Source: Thermodesulfobium acidiphilum
GTDB lineage: Bacteria; Thermodesulfobiota; Thermodesulfobiia; Thermodesulfobiales; Thermodesulfobiaceae
Length of the DNA stretch: 64,000 nucleotides
Reading direction: 5' to 3'
Assembly (NCBI RefSeq): GCF_003057965.1
Contig: NZ_CP020921.1
Location: 546,916 to 610,915 of the forward strand
Below the pieces are notes generated by a model, which saw only the letters and a list, made by a program, of their open reading frames with translations, did not search any database and was not told where the DNA came from. Every line of letters starts with the position of its first letter. Position 1 is the stretch's first letter. A program made the position numbers and the translations under genes. Shown in pieces: positions 18,599 through 27,105 of the stretch.

Positions 18599-19204
18599 AT
18601 GTCTTACAAAAAAATCTTTTTGTTACTTGCTTGTTTTTCCATATTTTTTTGTGGACAGTCTTTTGCAAGCTTGGGGGATAAAACTCATGAATATATTATG
18701 GAAACTATGATAGGTAGTGGGCTTTATAAGAGCGCTATAGAATATTCTCATACTTTTACTAATCATAGCGATAATATAATGAAGATGAATCTTAAATCAG
18801 CAGCTCTTAGTCTAGATAAGCCATTGATTGAAAGGATTTTAAGTTCTGCGCCTGTATCTTTGATGAACTCAAATGAGTATTTTTTCGCAGAGGGAGTAAA
18901 GTATTATTTAGATGGTAATTATTCTCAAAGTATTGGCGCATTCAGTATCTGTATTGATAAAGATCCGTTGGATGTTTATAGCTGGTATTATATGGCTAAG
19001 GATTATGAATTGAGAAATGATTATAATAGCGCTAATTATGCTTACCAAAAGGCACTGTCAATAGAACCAAATAATATAGGTATTTTGAAAAGTTATGCAA
19101 AGTTTTTGGAGTTAGCGGGATTGACTGATCAATATAATATAGTCATAAAGCATATTAGACATATCTATTCGAGAGGTAGTAATCTTGAGATATCTTGGAA
19201 TTGA
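18599..19204 (+). CDS. Secreted TPR-repeat protein of unknown role
   Basis: The first 24 residues form a signal peptide (YKKIFLLLACFSIFFCGQSFA then SLGDK), best read as signal peptidase I type because the Cys is not in a good lipobox. The rest is helical; two to three TPR-like units can be seen at about residues 90-170 (YFAEG...LDGNYSQSIGAFSICIDKDP and the next unit ending KALSIEPNN). It would sit in the periplasm or on the cell surface. AAAGGAGG lies upstream. It overlaps ruvX by 20 bases. No specific function is recognised. Confidence 0.7.
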   Translation: MSYKKIFLLLACFSIFFCGQSFASLGDKTHEYIMETMIGSGLYKSAIEYSHTFTNHSDNIMKMNLKSAALSLDKPLIERILSSAPVSLMNSNEYFFAEGVKYYLDGNYSQSIGAFSICIDKDPLDVYSWYYMAKDYELRNDYNSANYAYQKALSIEPNNIGILKSYAKFLELAGLTDQYNIVIKHIRHIYSRGSNLEISWN

Positions 19205-19604
19205 TTGGGGAGTAACTCATCTGGGGTTAAGTATAAGCGATCCTGAGGAAAGGATTGTATTTCCTATAGGCACTATTGTTAGAACTACCTGGGATAAAGA
19301 TTTGAATATGATTAAACAAATTGTTGAGGAAAAAAATATAAAGACAATAGTTCTTGGTGATCCTTTAAGAACAGATTTTCCTTTTACGTCATCTAAATCA
19401 ATTCTTAAAGTGAAGAAGAAGTTAGAAACTATAGGGGTCAGAGTGATACTCTTTGATGAGAGATATTCTACTAAAGAAGCGCTAAAACTTCAAAAGATTT
19501 TAGGAAATAGGAATAAAGATAAAGTTCATGAAATTGCAAGCTCGATTATATTAAAATCATTTTTAGATTTTATATCTAAAGATAAGAAAAACATAGGTGA
19601 ATGA
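19185..19604 (+). CDS. ruvX: RuvX/YqgF-family Holliday-junction-resolvase-like nuclease
   Basis: RNase H-fold protein of the YqgF family, linked in other bacteria to pre-16S rRNA 5' maturation. Motif I YLGIDWGVTHLG has Asp7, LGDPLRTD follows, and LFDERYSTKEA contains the acidic pair at about 91-92. The C-terminal motif usually D-x-x-A-A reads KVHEIASSIIL, so the expected Asp is His115. A TTG start is used, overlapping the TPR gene. The 139-residue length is typical. Confidence 0.88.
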   Translation: MRYLGIDWGVTHLGLSISDPEERIVFPIGTIVRTTWDKDLNMIKQIVEEKNIKTIVLGDPLRTDFPFTSSKSILKVKKKLETIGVRVILFDERYSTKEALKLQKILGNRNKDKVHEIASSIILKSFLDFISKDKKNIGE

Positions 19605-19812
19605 TAAAAGTAATTTTATGATTCTTACAAAATCTATTTCTTTCATCTCTGATAGGTGTAATAAGTGCGGAAAGTGTTCTTTAATTTGTCCTAAAGGGGT
19701 AATTTATTTAAATGGTTTTTTCAGGCCGATATTTGTTAATTTATCAAGGTGTAATGCTTGTAAAAGGTGCGAAAGAATATGTAAAAGTAATGCGATTGAG
19801 GTTTTATTATAG
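19597..19812 (+). CDS. Small 2[4Fe-4S] ferredoxin-like protein
   Basis: A 71-residue protein with two CxxCxxC...CP-type clusters: CNKCGKCSLICPKG and CNACKRCERICKS. The second cluster has Lys where Pro normally follows the fourth Cys. The start is GTG at 19597, or possibly the in-frame ATG at 19618. It overlaps ruvX by 8 bases and the next gene by one base. The tight linkage suggests an electron-transfer or cluster role tied to the CbiA/DsrN-like amidase, but this is inference. Confidence 0.82.
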   Translation: MNDKSNFMILTKSISFISDRCNKCGKCSLICPKGVIYLNGFFRPIFVNLSRCNACKRCERICKSNAIEVLL

Positions 19813-21191
19813 TGAATAAAAGTTTTAAAAAAGTTTTAATATCTGCTCCATTTGGTCGTTCTGGTAAAACATCCTTTTCAATAGGTCTAGCTCGTGCGCT
19901 TTCAAGAAAGGGATATAAGGTTCAAACATTTAAAAAAGGACCTGATTTTATAGATCCCAGCTGGCTTTCTATGTCTTCAGGAAGATTCTGTAGGAATCTA
20001 GATTTGTTTATGATGGATAAAGAAACAGTTTTAAGATCTTTTATAACAAGTTCTATTGACGCAGATATTGCCATAGTTGAAGGTGCAATGGGGCTTTATG
20101 ATGGGATTGACTATTTAGGTACCGGCTCAACTGCTGAAATTGCAAAAATAATAGATAGTCCTATTATATTTGTTTTGCCTGTTCAAAGAATAACAAGGAG
20201 CAGCGCTGCACTTATAAAAGGGTATGTTGAGTTTGATAAAGAAATAGATATTAGAGGCATAATATTGAATAAAGTGGCAAGAGATAGACAAAAAAATTTA
20301 ATTATTAACGCACTGAAGCACTACAATTTGCCGGAGGTTTTAGCCTCTTTTCCAAAAGATGATAAAAGATTATCTATTCCAGATAGACATTTAGGTTTGA
20401 TACCTGCCAAAGAAAGATCGGAATTAAATTCTGTGATTGATAGTTTTGCTGATGCTGTAAATGAACATATGAATTGGGACCTGTTTTTTAATATAACCAA
20501 GAGTTATGAAGTAAGCAGCGAAGTATTAGGCGATCTTGTTAACTTTGAAAGGTTATTTGATGTTAGGATAGGTATAATTCAGGACATATCGTTTTCCTTT
20601 TATTATCCTGAAGTATTTGACTTTTTGAAAAAGTTAGGTGCGAAAATAGAAATTATAAACTCTTTAGCAGATAAGCACCTTCCAGATATAGATGTGCTTT
20701 ATATTGGAGGTGGCTTTCCTGAAGTTTTTGCTAAAGAGCTTGAAAAAAATGATTCGCTAAGAAGATCTATTAAAGAATTTGGTGAGAACAATTATCCAAT
20801 TTATGCTGAATGTGGTGGGTTAATGTATTTATCTGACTTTATTGAAAACGACGGTAATAAATATAATATGGTAGGACTTTTGCCATTTGGCATCCATATG
20901 GATAAAAAACCTGTTGGACATGGTTATGAAGAAGTTGAGGTATTTGAAGAAAACCCATTTTTCAGAAAGGGGATAAGAATAAAAGGACATGAATTTCATC
21001 ACAGTAGTGTCTCGATCAGTAGAAGTACTGATATTAAATTTTCTATGAAAGTTCTTAGGGGAAATGGCATAATGAATAAACTCGATGGCGTGGTATATAA
21101 AAGGGTTATGGCATCATATCTTCATATCCATCCATTGGGGTTTAAGGATTTTGTAGCTAATCTGCTAAGATCTATATACGTTTGTAAATAA
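19812..21191 (+). CDS. Cobyrinate a,c-diamide synthase family amidase (CbiA or DsrN type)
   Basis: Glutamine-dependent amidase of the CobB/CbiA family. The N-terminal P-loop-like GRSGKTSFSIGLARAL and KKGPDFIDPSWLS form the ATP half. The C-terminal class I-like glutaminase half holds YAECGGLMYLSDF (catalytic Cys, about residue 336) and a final SYLHIHPLGF with the partner His. It either amidates cobyrinate for B12 or, as DsrN in sulfur-metabolising bacteria, sirohaem. No other cobalamin genes adjoin it, only a ferredoxin, so DsrN is a real alternative. The start is GTG sharing a base with the ferredoxin stop. Confidence 0.85.
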   Translation: MNKSFKKVLISAPFGRSGKTSFSIGLARALSRKGYKVQTFKKGPDFIDPSWLSMSSGRFCRNLDLFMMDKETVLRSFITSSIDADIAIVEGAMGLYDGIDYLGTGSTAEIAKIIDSPIIFVLPVQRITRSSAALIKGYVEFDKEIDIRGIILNKVARDRQKNLIINALKHYNLPEVLASFPKDDKRLSIPDRHLGLIPAKERSELNSVIDSFADAVNEHMNWDLFFNITKSYEVSSEVLGDLVNFERLFDVRIGIIQDISFSFYYPEVFDFLKKLGAKIEIINSLADKHLPDIDVLYIGGGFPEVFAKELEKNDSLRRSIKEFGENNYPIYAECGGLMYLSDFIENDGNKYNMVGLLPFGIHMDKKPVGHGYEEVEVFEENPFFRKGIRIKGHEFHHSSVSISRSTDIKFSMKVLRGNGIMNKLDGVVYKRVMASYLHIHPLGFKDFVANLLRSIYVCK

Positions 21192-21268
21192 AACGTAGAC
21201 TTAAAATAGTTTATTTTTGGAATAAATTTGATGTATAATTACTTAAGAAATTTTGGAGGTGGAGGGTT

Positions 21269-21571
21269 TTGAATATTTTTGTAAAAATAGTGAGAAAGAT
21301 TATGTTGTCTGTTTCGATAGTTTATGTATTGCTTATTTTAAGTAGCTTATTTTTTGCTGTAAAGAGGTTTGCTTCTTTTGGTTGGGGGGTTAGTGCCTGT
21401 GTTTTTTGGGTTTTGATTGTTTTAGTAGTAATTTTTGCTAGAGATCTCTATATAAAACGTTTTCTAGCTCTATTAGAGAAAGTTTCTTTTTTAACCTCTT
21501 CGCGCTTTAATTGGATTATTGAAGATATTAGCTTAAAAGATTATCGTGATTCGGAAGTTATTGAAAAGTAG
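21269..21571 (+). CDS. Small two-helix membrane protein, unknown
   Basis: 100 residues with a basic N-terminus, two hydrophobic segments (about 10-31 and 37-57) and a soluble C-terminal tail of roughly 40 residues. The TTG start is preceded by GGAGGTGGAGGG, an unusually strong ribosome site, which argues that the frame is expressed. It lies between the CbiA/DsrN-like gene and the convergent hydrogenase operon. I do not recognise a family. Confidence 0.6.
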   Translation: MNIFVKIVRKIMLSVSIVYVLLILSSLFFAVKRFASFGWGVSACVFWVLIVLVVIFARDLYIKRFLALLEKVSFLTSSRFNWIIEDISLKDYRDSEVIEK

Positions 21572-21602
21572 TTAGATTGATATTGATTATATATAGTACT
21601 TG

Positions 21603-22076
21603 TTATGGTTTTCTTTTACATTTAGGGCACATAGTCAAATGTTTTGGGACTGGTTTTCCCTCACCAAACAATTTGTGTGCTATTAACGTCATATCCGGTA
21701 TAAATGCGCCACATTTTGCGCACTTTATAAGTTTTATTTGATGATCGACCTTAAAATCATCGAGATTGGTAGCAACAAAGTATGGGTTTGGTCTATGTTT
21801 TATTGCATTGGTAGGGCAATAATCTATACACTGTCCACAACAGGTGCACTGATCTAGGTCCATGTGATAATTCATTTTGTCATCTATTTGTGATATTTTT
21901 ATAACCTTTGCCGGGCAAAAGTACTGACATATACCGCATGCAATACACCTGCTGGGGTCGTGTTCTGGATAGCCATGAAAACCTCCTGGATGCTCTGGTA
22001 AGTTAGCAGCCGATATTTCTTCTGTTATAGGCGGTTTAAAAATATTCTCAATTAAGATTCTTATCAGTGGAAGCAT
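21603..22076 (-). CDS. Hydrogenase-complex ferredoxin subunit (HyfH/HycF/NuoI-like)
   Basis: Two [4Fe-4S] motifs, CIACGICQYFCPAKV and CTCCGQCIDYCPTNA, follow an N-terminal amphipathic segment, as in the NuoI-type subunits of group 4 hydrogenases. After them come CAKCG and CPKCK at the C-terminus, a likely extra zinc or iron site as in HycF-type proteins. It would carry electrons between the ferredoxin donor and the small subunit. Last gene of the minus-strand operon; SD AAAGGAGA. Confidence 0.87.
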   Translation of the reverse strand: MLPLIRILIENIFKPPITEEISAANLPEHPGGFHGYPEHDPSRCIACGICQYFCPAKVIKISQIDDKMNYHMDLDQCTCCGQCIDYCPTNAIKHRPNPYFVATNLDDFKVDHQIKLIKCAKCGAFIPDMTLIAHKLFGEGKPVPKHLTMCPKCKRKP

Positions 22077-22100
22077 GGCGTCTCCTTTCTAATATACAAT

Positions 22101-23042
22101 TTAAACATGTGTGAAAAATGCTAATAAAAGCCCTAATATAGAAATTGGCCAGGTAAACTTTACAAATATATTAATTGCCTGACTGAGCTCAATTCTTGCT
22201 GTTGCGGCTTCTAATAATGAGAGCAGCGATGCGAATACAAAGCAAATTAATATTATTGAGATTAATATAAGATTTGTTGGTATGATAAATATTGGTAAAA
22301 ATAGATAAGAAAATAAAAATCCCAAAATAACCCACTCCATAAAATGCGAGATTTCAAAAAGTGCTAGAGCTGGTCCGCTTGCCTCTACCATAGGTCCCTC
22401 CAATATTTCTTGTTCAGCATTTGGTATTGAAAAGGGATTAAGCTTTAGCTTCGCAAGTGAACATAAAATGAATATCGGAATAAATATGATTTTTAAAAAG
22501 ATTGATGTGGTATTTAAACCCTTTGTAGCAAGGTCAAATAAATTGAAAGTTGGGGATCCATTTACGCTAAAAGCTAGTGCCGTAATGATCAATATCATTG
22601 GCACGTTGTATGCAAAAAGAAGTTGGGCCTTTCTTGACGCTCCTATTTGACCAAATATAGAATTTGTAAAATATCCAAATAAAAGATAACAAATAGTAGG
22701 CACTTCAGAGAGATAGAATATCACTATTAGATCAAATGGTATTTTGTGGGAGTTAAACTTGACAAAGGGTAATGGAATAGGAAAAAGAGAGAGCGCAATT
22801 GATATGGAAACTACGCCTATAATTGGGGGTATAAAATATAGAACCCATGGCATATTTTCTGGGATTAAGGTTTCTTTGCTAAATAACTTTATAATATCGT
22901 AGAAACCCTGTGTCAGTGGAGGACCAATTCTAAGCTGCATTTTTGCCTTTAACTTTCTTCTAAATGAGTCCATAAGACCTCCAAGCAAGAATGAAAAGAG
23001 AAAACCAGGAAAGATCAAAATTGAAAGTATGTATGAGATCAT
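22101..23042 (-). CDS. Hydrogenase membrane subunit, NuoH/HyfC/EchB-like
   Basis: 313-residue protein with about eight transmembrane helices that anchors the hydrophilic arm of complex I-like hydrogenases. Family marks are KLFSKETLIPENMP near residue 55, PFDLPE-like regions reduced to NPFSIPNAEQEILEGPMVEASG (about residues 195-216), and the C-terminal conserved helices. It overlaps the small subunit gene by four bases (ATGA). Confidence 0.9.
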   Translation of the reverse strand: MISYILSILIFPGFLFSFLLGGLMDSFRRKLKAKMQLRIGPPLTQGFYDIIKLFSKETLIPENMPWVLYFIPPIIGVVSISIALSLFPIPLPFVKFNSHKIPFDLIVIFYLSEVPTICYLLFGYFTNSIFGQIGASRKAQLLFAYNVPMILIITALAFSVNGSPTFNLFDLATKGLNTTSIFLKIIFIPIFILCSLAKLKLNPFSIPNAEQEILEGPMVEASGPALALFEISHFMEWVILGFLFSYLFLPIFIIPTNLILISIILICFVFASLLSLLEAATARIELSQAINIFVKFTWPISILGLLLAFFTHV

Positions 23043-23461
23043 CTTCCCTCCTTAAAAACCTCTATTGCTTTTTGTAATCCCAGAAATATATTCTTAGGAT
23101 GAGCAGAGCATCCTCCGACATAAGCGGTTACGGGAATCAATTTATGAGCAGGACCTACTATGCTATATCCGTCTGTAAATACTCCTGAACTTATAGAACA
23201 GGTGCCAACGCACACAACTACCTTTGGGTTTGGCAGCATGTCGTATATTCTTAAAAGAGGTTCCTTAGATCTTGCTGTTACAGGGCCAGTGACCAGACAT
23301 ATATCTGCATGTTTTGGGCTGCCAACTAATTTGCAGCCAAGTCTCTCTACATCGTATCTTGATGCAAAGAGGGCTATAATTTCTATATCGCAGCCATTGC
23401 AAGAGCCTGTATTTAGATGAAACAGCCAGGGTGATTTACTTCTTCCAATTTTAAAAATCAT
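23039..23461 (-). CDS. [NiFe]-hydrogenase small subunit, group 4 (HyfI/HycG/EchC-like)
   Basis: 140 residues, compact like NuoB/EchC. It carries the proximal [4Fe-4S] ligands: Cys21 and Cys24 in NTGSCNGCDIE, Cys88 in VGTCSIS and Cys118 in YVGGCSAHP. The GSCNGCDIE form is typical of hydrogenases rather than complex I. The loop after the last Cys is usually PP or PRP and here reads SAHP. Faces the Ni-Fe subunit encoded further upstream in the operon. Confidence 0.92.
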   Translation of the reverse strand: MIFKIGRSKSPWLFHLNTGSCNGCDIEIIALFASRYDVERLGCKLVGSPKHADICLVTGPVTARSKEPLLRIYDMLPNPKVVVCVGTCSISSGVFTDGYSIVGPAHKLIPVTAYVGGCSAHPKNIFLGLQKAIEVFKEGR

Positions 23462-23462
23462 T

Positions 23463-24752
23463 TCAGTGTACCACCTTAATCAAGTTATTGATGACGTTTA
23501 TTAAATAGTTTGGGTATATACCAAAAAATAAAATTGCTATACATAAAATTGTTAGCGAGACATTCGTAGCAAATTTTTCTACAAAACTCATCTTATTTCT
23601 TGCCATGCTTTCTTCACTTCCCCAAAAAATTTTATGATAGGCACGGATGTAGTAAATAAGAGTTAAGCAGCTTGCAATAATTAGAAAGATACTAAGTAAC
23701 AAGCTTTTATCAAAAGCTGCCTGATAAAGTAATAATTTGCCAGAAAAACCAGGTAAAAAAGGCGCACCTATAAGGCTAAGTGAAAAAATCAAAAATGTTA
23801 TTGATAAAAAGGGATATTTTTTTGCAATGCCGCTTAAATCTGACATATTTGTGGTGTAAAAAATGTTTTCAATTTTGTCAGTTATAACGAATAGTCCAAA
23901 TTTTGAAACGGAATGATTTATTAATATTATTACGGCTGCGATTAATCCTAAACTATTTCCAATTGCAAGCGCTAAAAGAAAGTAGCCCGTATCATCAATT
24001 GTCGAATAAGAGAGAAGTCTTTTTAGATCTTTTTCAAGGTATGCCATTATTGCTCCGACAATAATTGATAATATTGCCATGAAGAACAGCATATTGTTTA
24101 GATCTTGATATGTTATAAATGATATCGACTTAACTTCTTGCAATATGAAGAACAGTAGGTAAAAGTCTATTACTTCTCCGACACATACAACTGCTGATGA
24201 TATTATAGGATTTGTGATGCTAACGAATTTTGGTTGCCACCAGTGAAATGGTGTGGCAGCTAACCTTAAAGATATTGCAATTAGAGCTAGAAAACCAATA
24301 AATGGAATAAAACTAGTGGTATTTAAAATAAAAAGTAAATAATATATTACGTTAACAATAAAATATATCTTATAAGAGTTGAAAGATTTGATTGTCATAA
24401 ATAAAAAGCCAAATGCTATTAAACTTAAGAGTTCCAACACAATACTATAAAGCAATGCATCGTGATTTAAGAGTGCAAATAACTGAAAAATGAAAGCTAT
24501 GATATATAAAGGTGAGACTGATTTCTCGAAATCCTTAACTGACAATATGATAGAAATCAAAGTAGAGACGATAAATATAGTTATTATAAAAAATGATTTT
24601 AAGTCAAAGGGTGAAAAAATTTCAAAGTTAATTAGATCATATCCTAATGAAGAAAATGTAATCAAAACTAATATGAATCTTATAATTTTATTTTTTGTAT
24701 TAGAGAGTAATATTAGACATATTGCTAAAAATAAATCAGATATTAATAACAA
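23463..24752 (-). CDS. Proton-translocating antiporter-like subunit (NuoN/HyfF-like)
   Basis: 429 residues and about 13 hydrophobic helices, of the Mrp/NuoN family. RLAATPFHWWQPKF, LKRLLSYSTIDDTGYFLLAL, NHSVSKFGLF and GAPFLPGFSGKLLLYQAAF are family-typical. The conserved helix Lys and Glu residues expected for ion translocation lie in those regions. TTG start after AAGGAG. It is the second antiporter-type subunit of the complex. Confidence 0.87.
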   Translation of the reverse strand: MLLISDLFLAICLILLSNTKNKIIRFILVLITFSSLGYDLINFEIFSPFDLKSFFIITIFIVSTLISIILSVKDFEKSVSPLYIIAFIFQLFALLNHDALLYSIVLELLSLIAFGFLFMTIKSFNSYKIYFIVNVIYYLLFILNTTSFIPFIGFLALIAISLRLAATPFHWWQPKFVSITNPIISSAVVCVGEVIDFYLLFFILQEVKSISFITYQDLNNMLFFMAILSIIVGAIMAYLEKDLKRLLSYSTIDDTGYFLLALAIGNSLGLIAAVIILINHSVSKFGLFVITDKIENIFYTTNMSDLSGIAKKYPFLSITFLIFSLSLIGAPFLPGFSGKLLLYQAAFDKSLLLSIFLIIASCLTLIYYIRAYHKIFWGSEESMARNKMSFVEKFATNVSLTILCIAILFFGIYPNYLINVINNLIKVVH

Positions 24753-24768
24753 ATTAACATCTCCTTGC

Positions 24769-26658
24769 CTACCATTTAATTAATTGAGCAAAAGCTATTA
24801 CTATTATCATTGAAACCATACTCATTACCAGCCACATCTCGTTTTCAAGCCACCTTATAGGTATATATATAATTTCAAATGCAGTTTTTAACAAATCATT
24901 TGAAAAGTCATACCACTTGTCAGAATCTGTAAATCTATAAAAGTTTTTTGAAAGACTTTCAACATCGAATATGTAATCAAATGCATTGATACTTTTTAAT
25001 GAGCTAATTTTTACTTCTCCACCGGTAAAGCTTTGAACTCTCTTGAAGCTTTTGTTTGAGACGAAAATTATTATGATAGGTATAAAAATAGCTATTATTG
25101 CGAATATAGCTGTAAAACTTGCAAGGTAGCCTCCTCCAGAGGATAACAAGACCCCCAGGTTAAAGTTGAATATTTCCTGGTTTAAATTTAAGTTAAGGCT
25201 ATGAAGAGCTGGAACAAGAAGATAGGAAATCAAAAATTGTGGCAATATTCCAATTAGTATGCAAAAAATTGCGAGCAGGGAAATTGAGAATATTTCAATT
25301 TTATATTTGCCTTCTTGTATATTTTTAAATTCTTCTTTTTGGAATCCAAAAAAGGCTGTTGAAGATGCCTTTATGAAAGAAAGCAGGGTAAGAGTGCTTG
25401 CAATAAGACCAATAGCCGCAGCAAATGGATAATTTGCCTGAATTGCTGCATAATAAAAGATCCATTTACTTATAAATCCATTAAAACCCGGCACGCCTGA
25501 TATTGAAAACGATCCTATAAGAAAGAGGGCAGCTGTAAATGGAAGTTTTTTAAAAAGCCCACCCATTTTTGTAAGGTCTTTGCTGCCTGTAGCGTTTTGT
25601 ATTATTCCAGAGCATAAAAATAGAGTGCATTTAAATAGCCCATGATTAAGTGCGTGAAAAAGTGCGCTTGCAATCCCAAGGGGGGTTCCAAGTCCGATTC
25701 CTGCTACCATATATCCAATTTGAGATACGGTGTGAAAGGCAAGAAGTTTTTTTATCTCTGTCTGTTTTAGTGCATACATTACGCCAATTAGTGATGTTAA
25801 CGAGCCTACAGTAACTATCAGTGCGTTCCATGGGAAGGGATAGGGGTATAATATCAAATACGTCTTTACAAGAATATATACGCCAGCCTTAACAAGGCAT
25901 GCAGCATGTAAAAGTGCGCTGACAGGAGTTACAGTGTTCATGGCGAAGGGTATCCACGTGTGAAGCGGCCATTGAACAGACTTTGCCATACATGCAATTA
26001 ATATTCCCATAAGAATTAGATTGATATATATGCCAAAATTACTTCCTTCAAGTTTTGAGATAATAAGGTTTCCGTTTGTACAATATGCAATAGCAATAAT
26101 GCCAAGTAACAGCCCGTATCCAGCAATGTGTGTCATAAGATATGCCTTTTTTGCAGAGTAGCTTGAAAGATCTCTTTCATACCAAAAGCCAATTAATTGA
26201 TAAGAACAAAGTCCAATAAGTTCAAAGAAAACATATGTCCAAATTAAATTATCACTCAATACTACTCCAAGATATCCTCCAATAAAGAGCTGCATAAATC
26301 CAAAAAATCTGCCCATTCCATTTTTTTCATGGGACATATATTCAAAAGAATAAATGCAAACGCAAAAACTAATAAAGGATCCAAAAAGTGCAAAAAATAA
26401 GTTGATACCATCAGCTCTTAGTATTAAATTTAAATTAATGATGTTGAAAAGGTTTTGACTGAAGGGACTGGTTGAAAAAGGATAGTTAATAAAATTTATA
26501 CAAAGGTAAATTATAGCTAAAAAGGAGATTAAAGAAGTAATTATCGAAATAGATCCATGAAACTTGCACGAATTTATTTTATAAAATAAGAAAGAGATTA
26601 TACTTCCAGAAAAAAGAATTCCTATGCTTAGAAAAATTATAAAATTTTTGTCTATCAA
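24769..26658 (-). CDS. Proton-translocating subunit (NuoL/HyfB-like)
   Basis: 629 residues with about 16 transmembrane helices. Core signatures: FFELIGLCSYQLIGFW, AKSVQWPLHTWIPFAM followed by TPVSALLHAACLVKAG, LLAFHTVSQIGYMVAG, ALFHALNHGLFKCTLF and GVPGFNGFISKW. These are those of NuoL-class ion pumps. A hydrophobic C-terminal helix after an amphipathic stretch is present. TTG start after AGGAGGAG. Confidence 0.92.
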   Translation of the reverse strand: MIDKNFIIFLSIGILFSGSIISFLFYKINSCKFHGSISIITSLISFLAIIYLCINFINYPFSTSPFSQNLFNIINLNLILRADGINLFFALFGSFISFCVCIYSFEYMSHEKNGMGRFFGFMQLFIGGYLGVVLSDNLIWTYVFFELIGLCSYQLIGFWYERDLSSYSAKKAYLMTHIAGYGLLLGIIAIAYCTNGNLIISKLEGSNFGIYINLILMGILIACMAKSVQWPLHTWIPFAMNTVTPVSALLHAACLVKAGVYILVKTYLILYPYPFPWNALIVTVGSLTSLIGVMYALKQTEIKKLLAFHTVSQIGYMVAGIGLGTPLGIASALFHALNHGLFKCTLFLCSGIIQNATGSKDLTKMGGLFKKLPFTAALFLIGSFSISGVPGFNGFISKWIFYYAAIQANYPFAAAIGLIASTLTLLSFIKASSTAFFGFQKEEFKNIQEGKYKIEIFSISLLAIFCILIGILPQFLISYLLVPALHSLNLNLNQEIFNFNLGVLLSSGGGYLASFTAIFAIIAIFIPIIIIFVSNKSFKRVQSFTGGEVKISSLKSINAFDYIFDVESLSKNFYRFTDSDKWYDFSNDLLKTAFEIIYIPIRWLENEMWLVMSMVSMIIVIAFAQLIKW

Positions 26659-26676
26659 ATTTCTCCTCCTTTACTC

Positions 26677-27096
26677 TTATTCTGCAGAAATTGCTGCTAT
26701 TTGTACGATTGCCCCTGTTGGACAGGCCTGAGCACACACAGCAACAAAGTTGTTTTTTTCACAGAGATTACATTTTTGAGCTATTATTTTTACATAATGT
26801 GTGCTTTGTCTTGATATCATTTCAATTGCCCCAAATGGGCACATATAGTAGCAAGTTTTACAGCCAACGCATGCATCAGGATTTATATCAATTACTCCCT
26901 TTTTTCTATCTATAGCTTTTACAGGGCAAACCTTTTCACATATTCCACACATTGTGCAATATGTGATTTTGTAGCTTTCTGTAGATTCATTCTTCGATAT
27001 AAAAATCCTTGGTTCAGGTGAATTATTTATTTTCCTGCATGCATCCATGCATTTGAGGCACCCAATACATTTTTTTTGGTCTATTCTAAGTCTCAC
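26677..27096 (-). CDS. Hydrogenase-associated polyferredoxin (HycB/HyfA/HydN-like)
   Basis: 139 residues with four cysteine clusters: CIGCLKCMDAC, CTMCGICEKVCPVKA, CVGCKTCYYMCPFGA and CNLCEKNNFVAVCAQACPTGA. This arrangement binds up to four [4Fe-4S] centres and matches the electron-input subunit of formate-hydrogenlyase-type complexes. No formate dehydrogenase gene is adjacent, so the external donor is open (ferredoxin or another enzyme). GTG start behind AGGAGG, ten bases after the large subunit stop. Confidence 0.88.
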   Translation of the reverse strand: MRLRIDQKKCIGCLKCMDACRKINNSPEPRIFISKNESTESYKITYCTMCGICEKVCPVKAIDRKKGVIDINPDACVGCKTCYYMCPFGAIEMISRQSTHYVKIIAQKCNLCEKNNFVAVCAQACPTGAIVQIAAISAE

Positions 27097-27105
27097 ATTT
27101 TCCTC

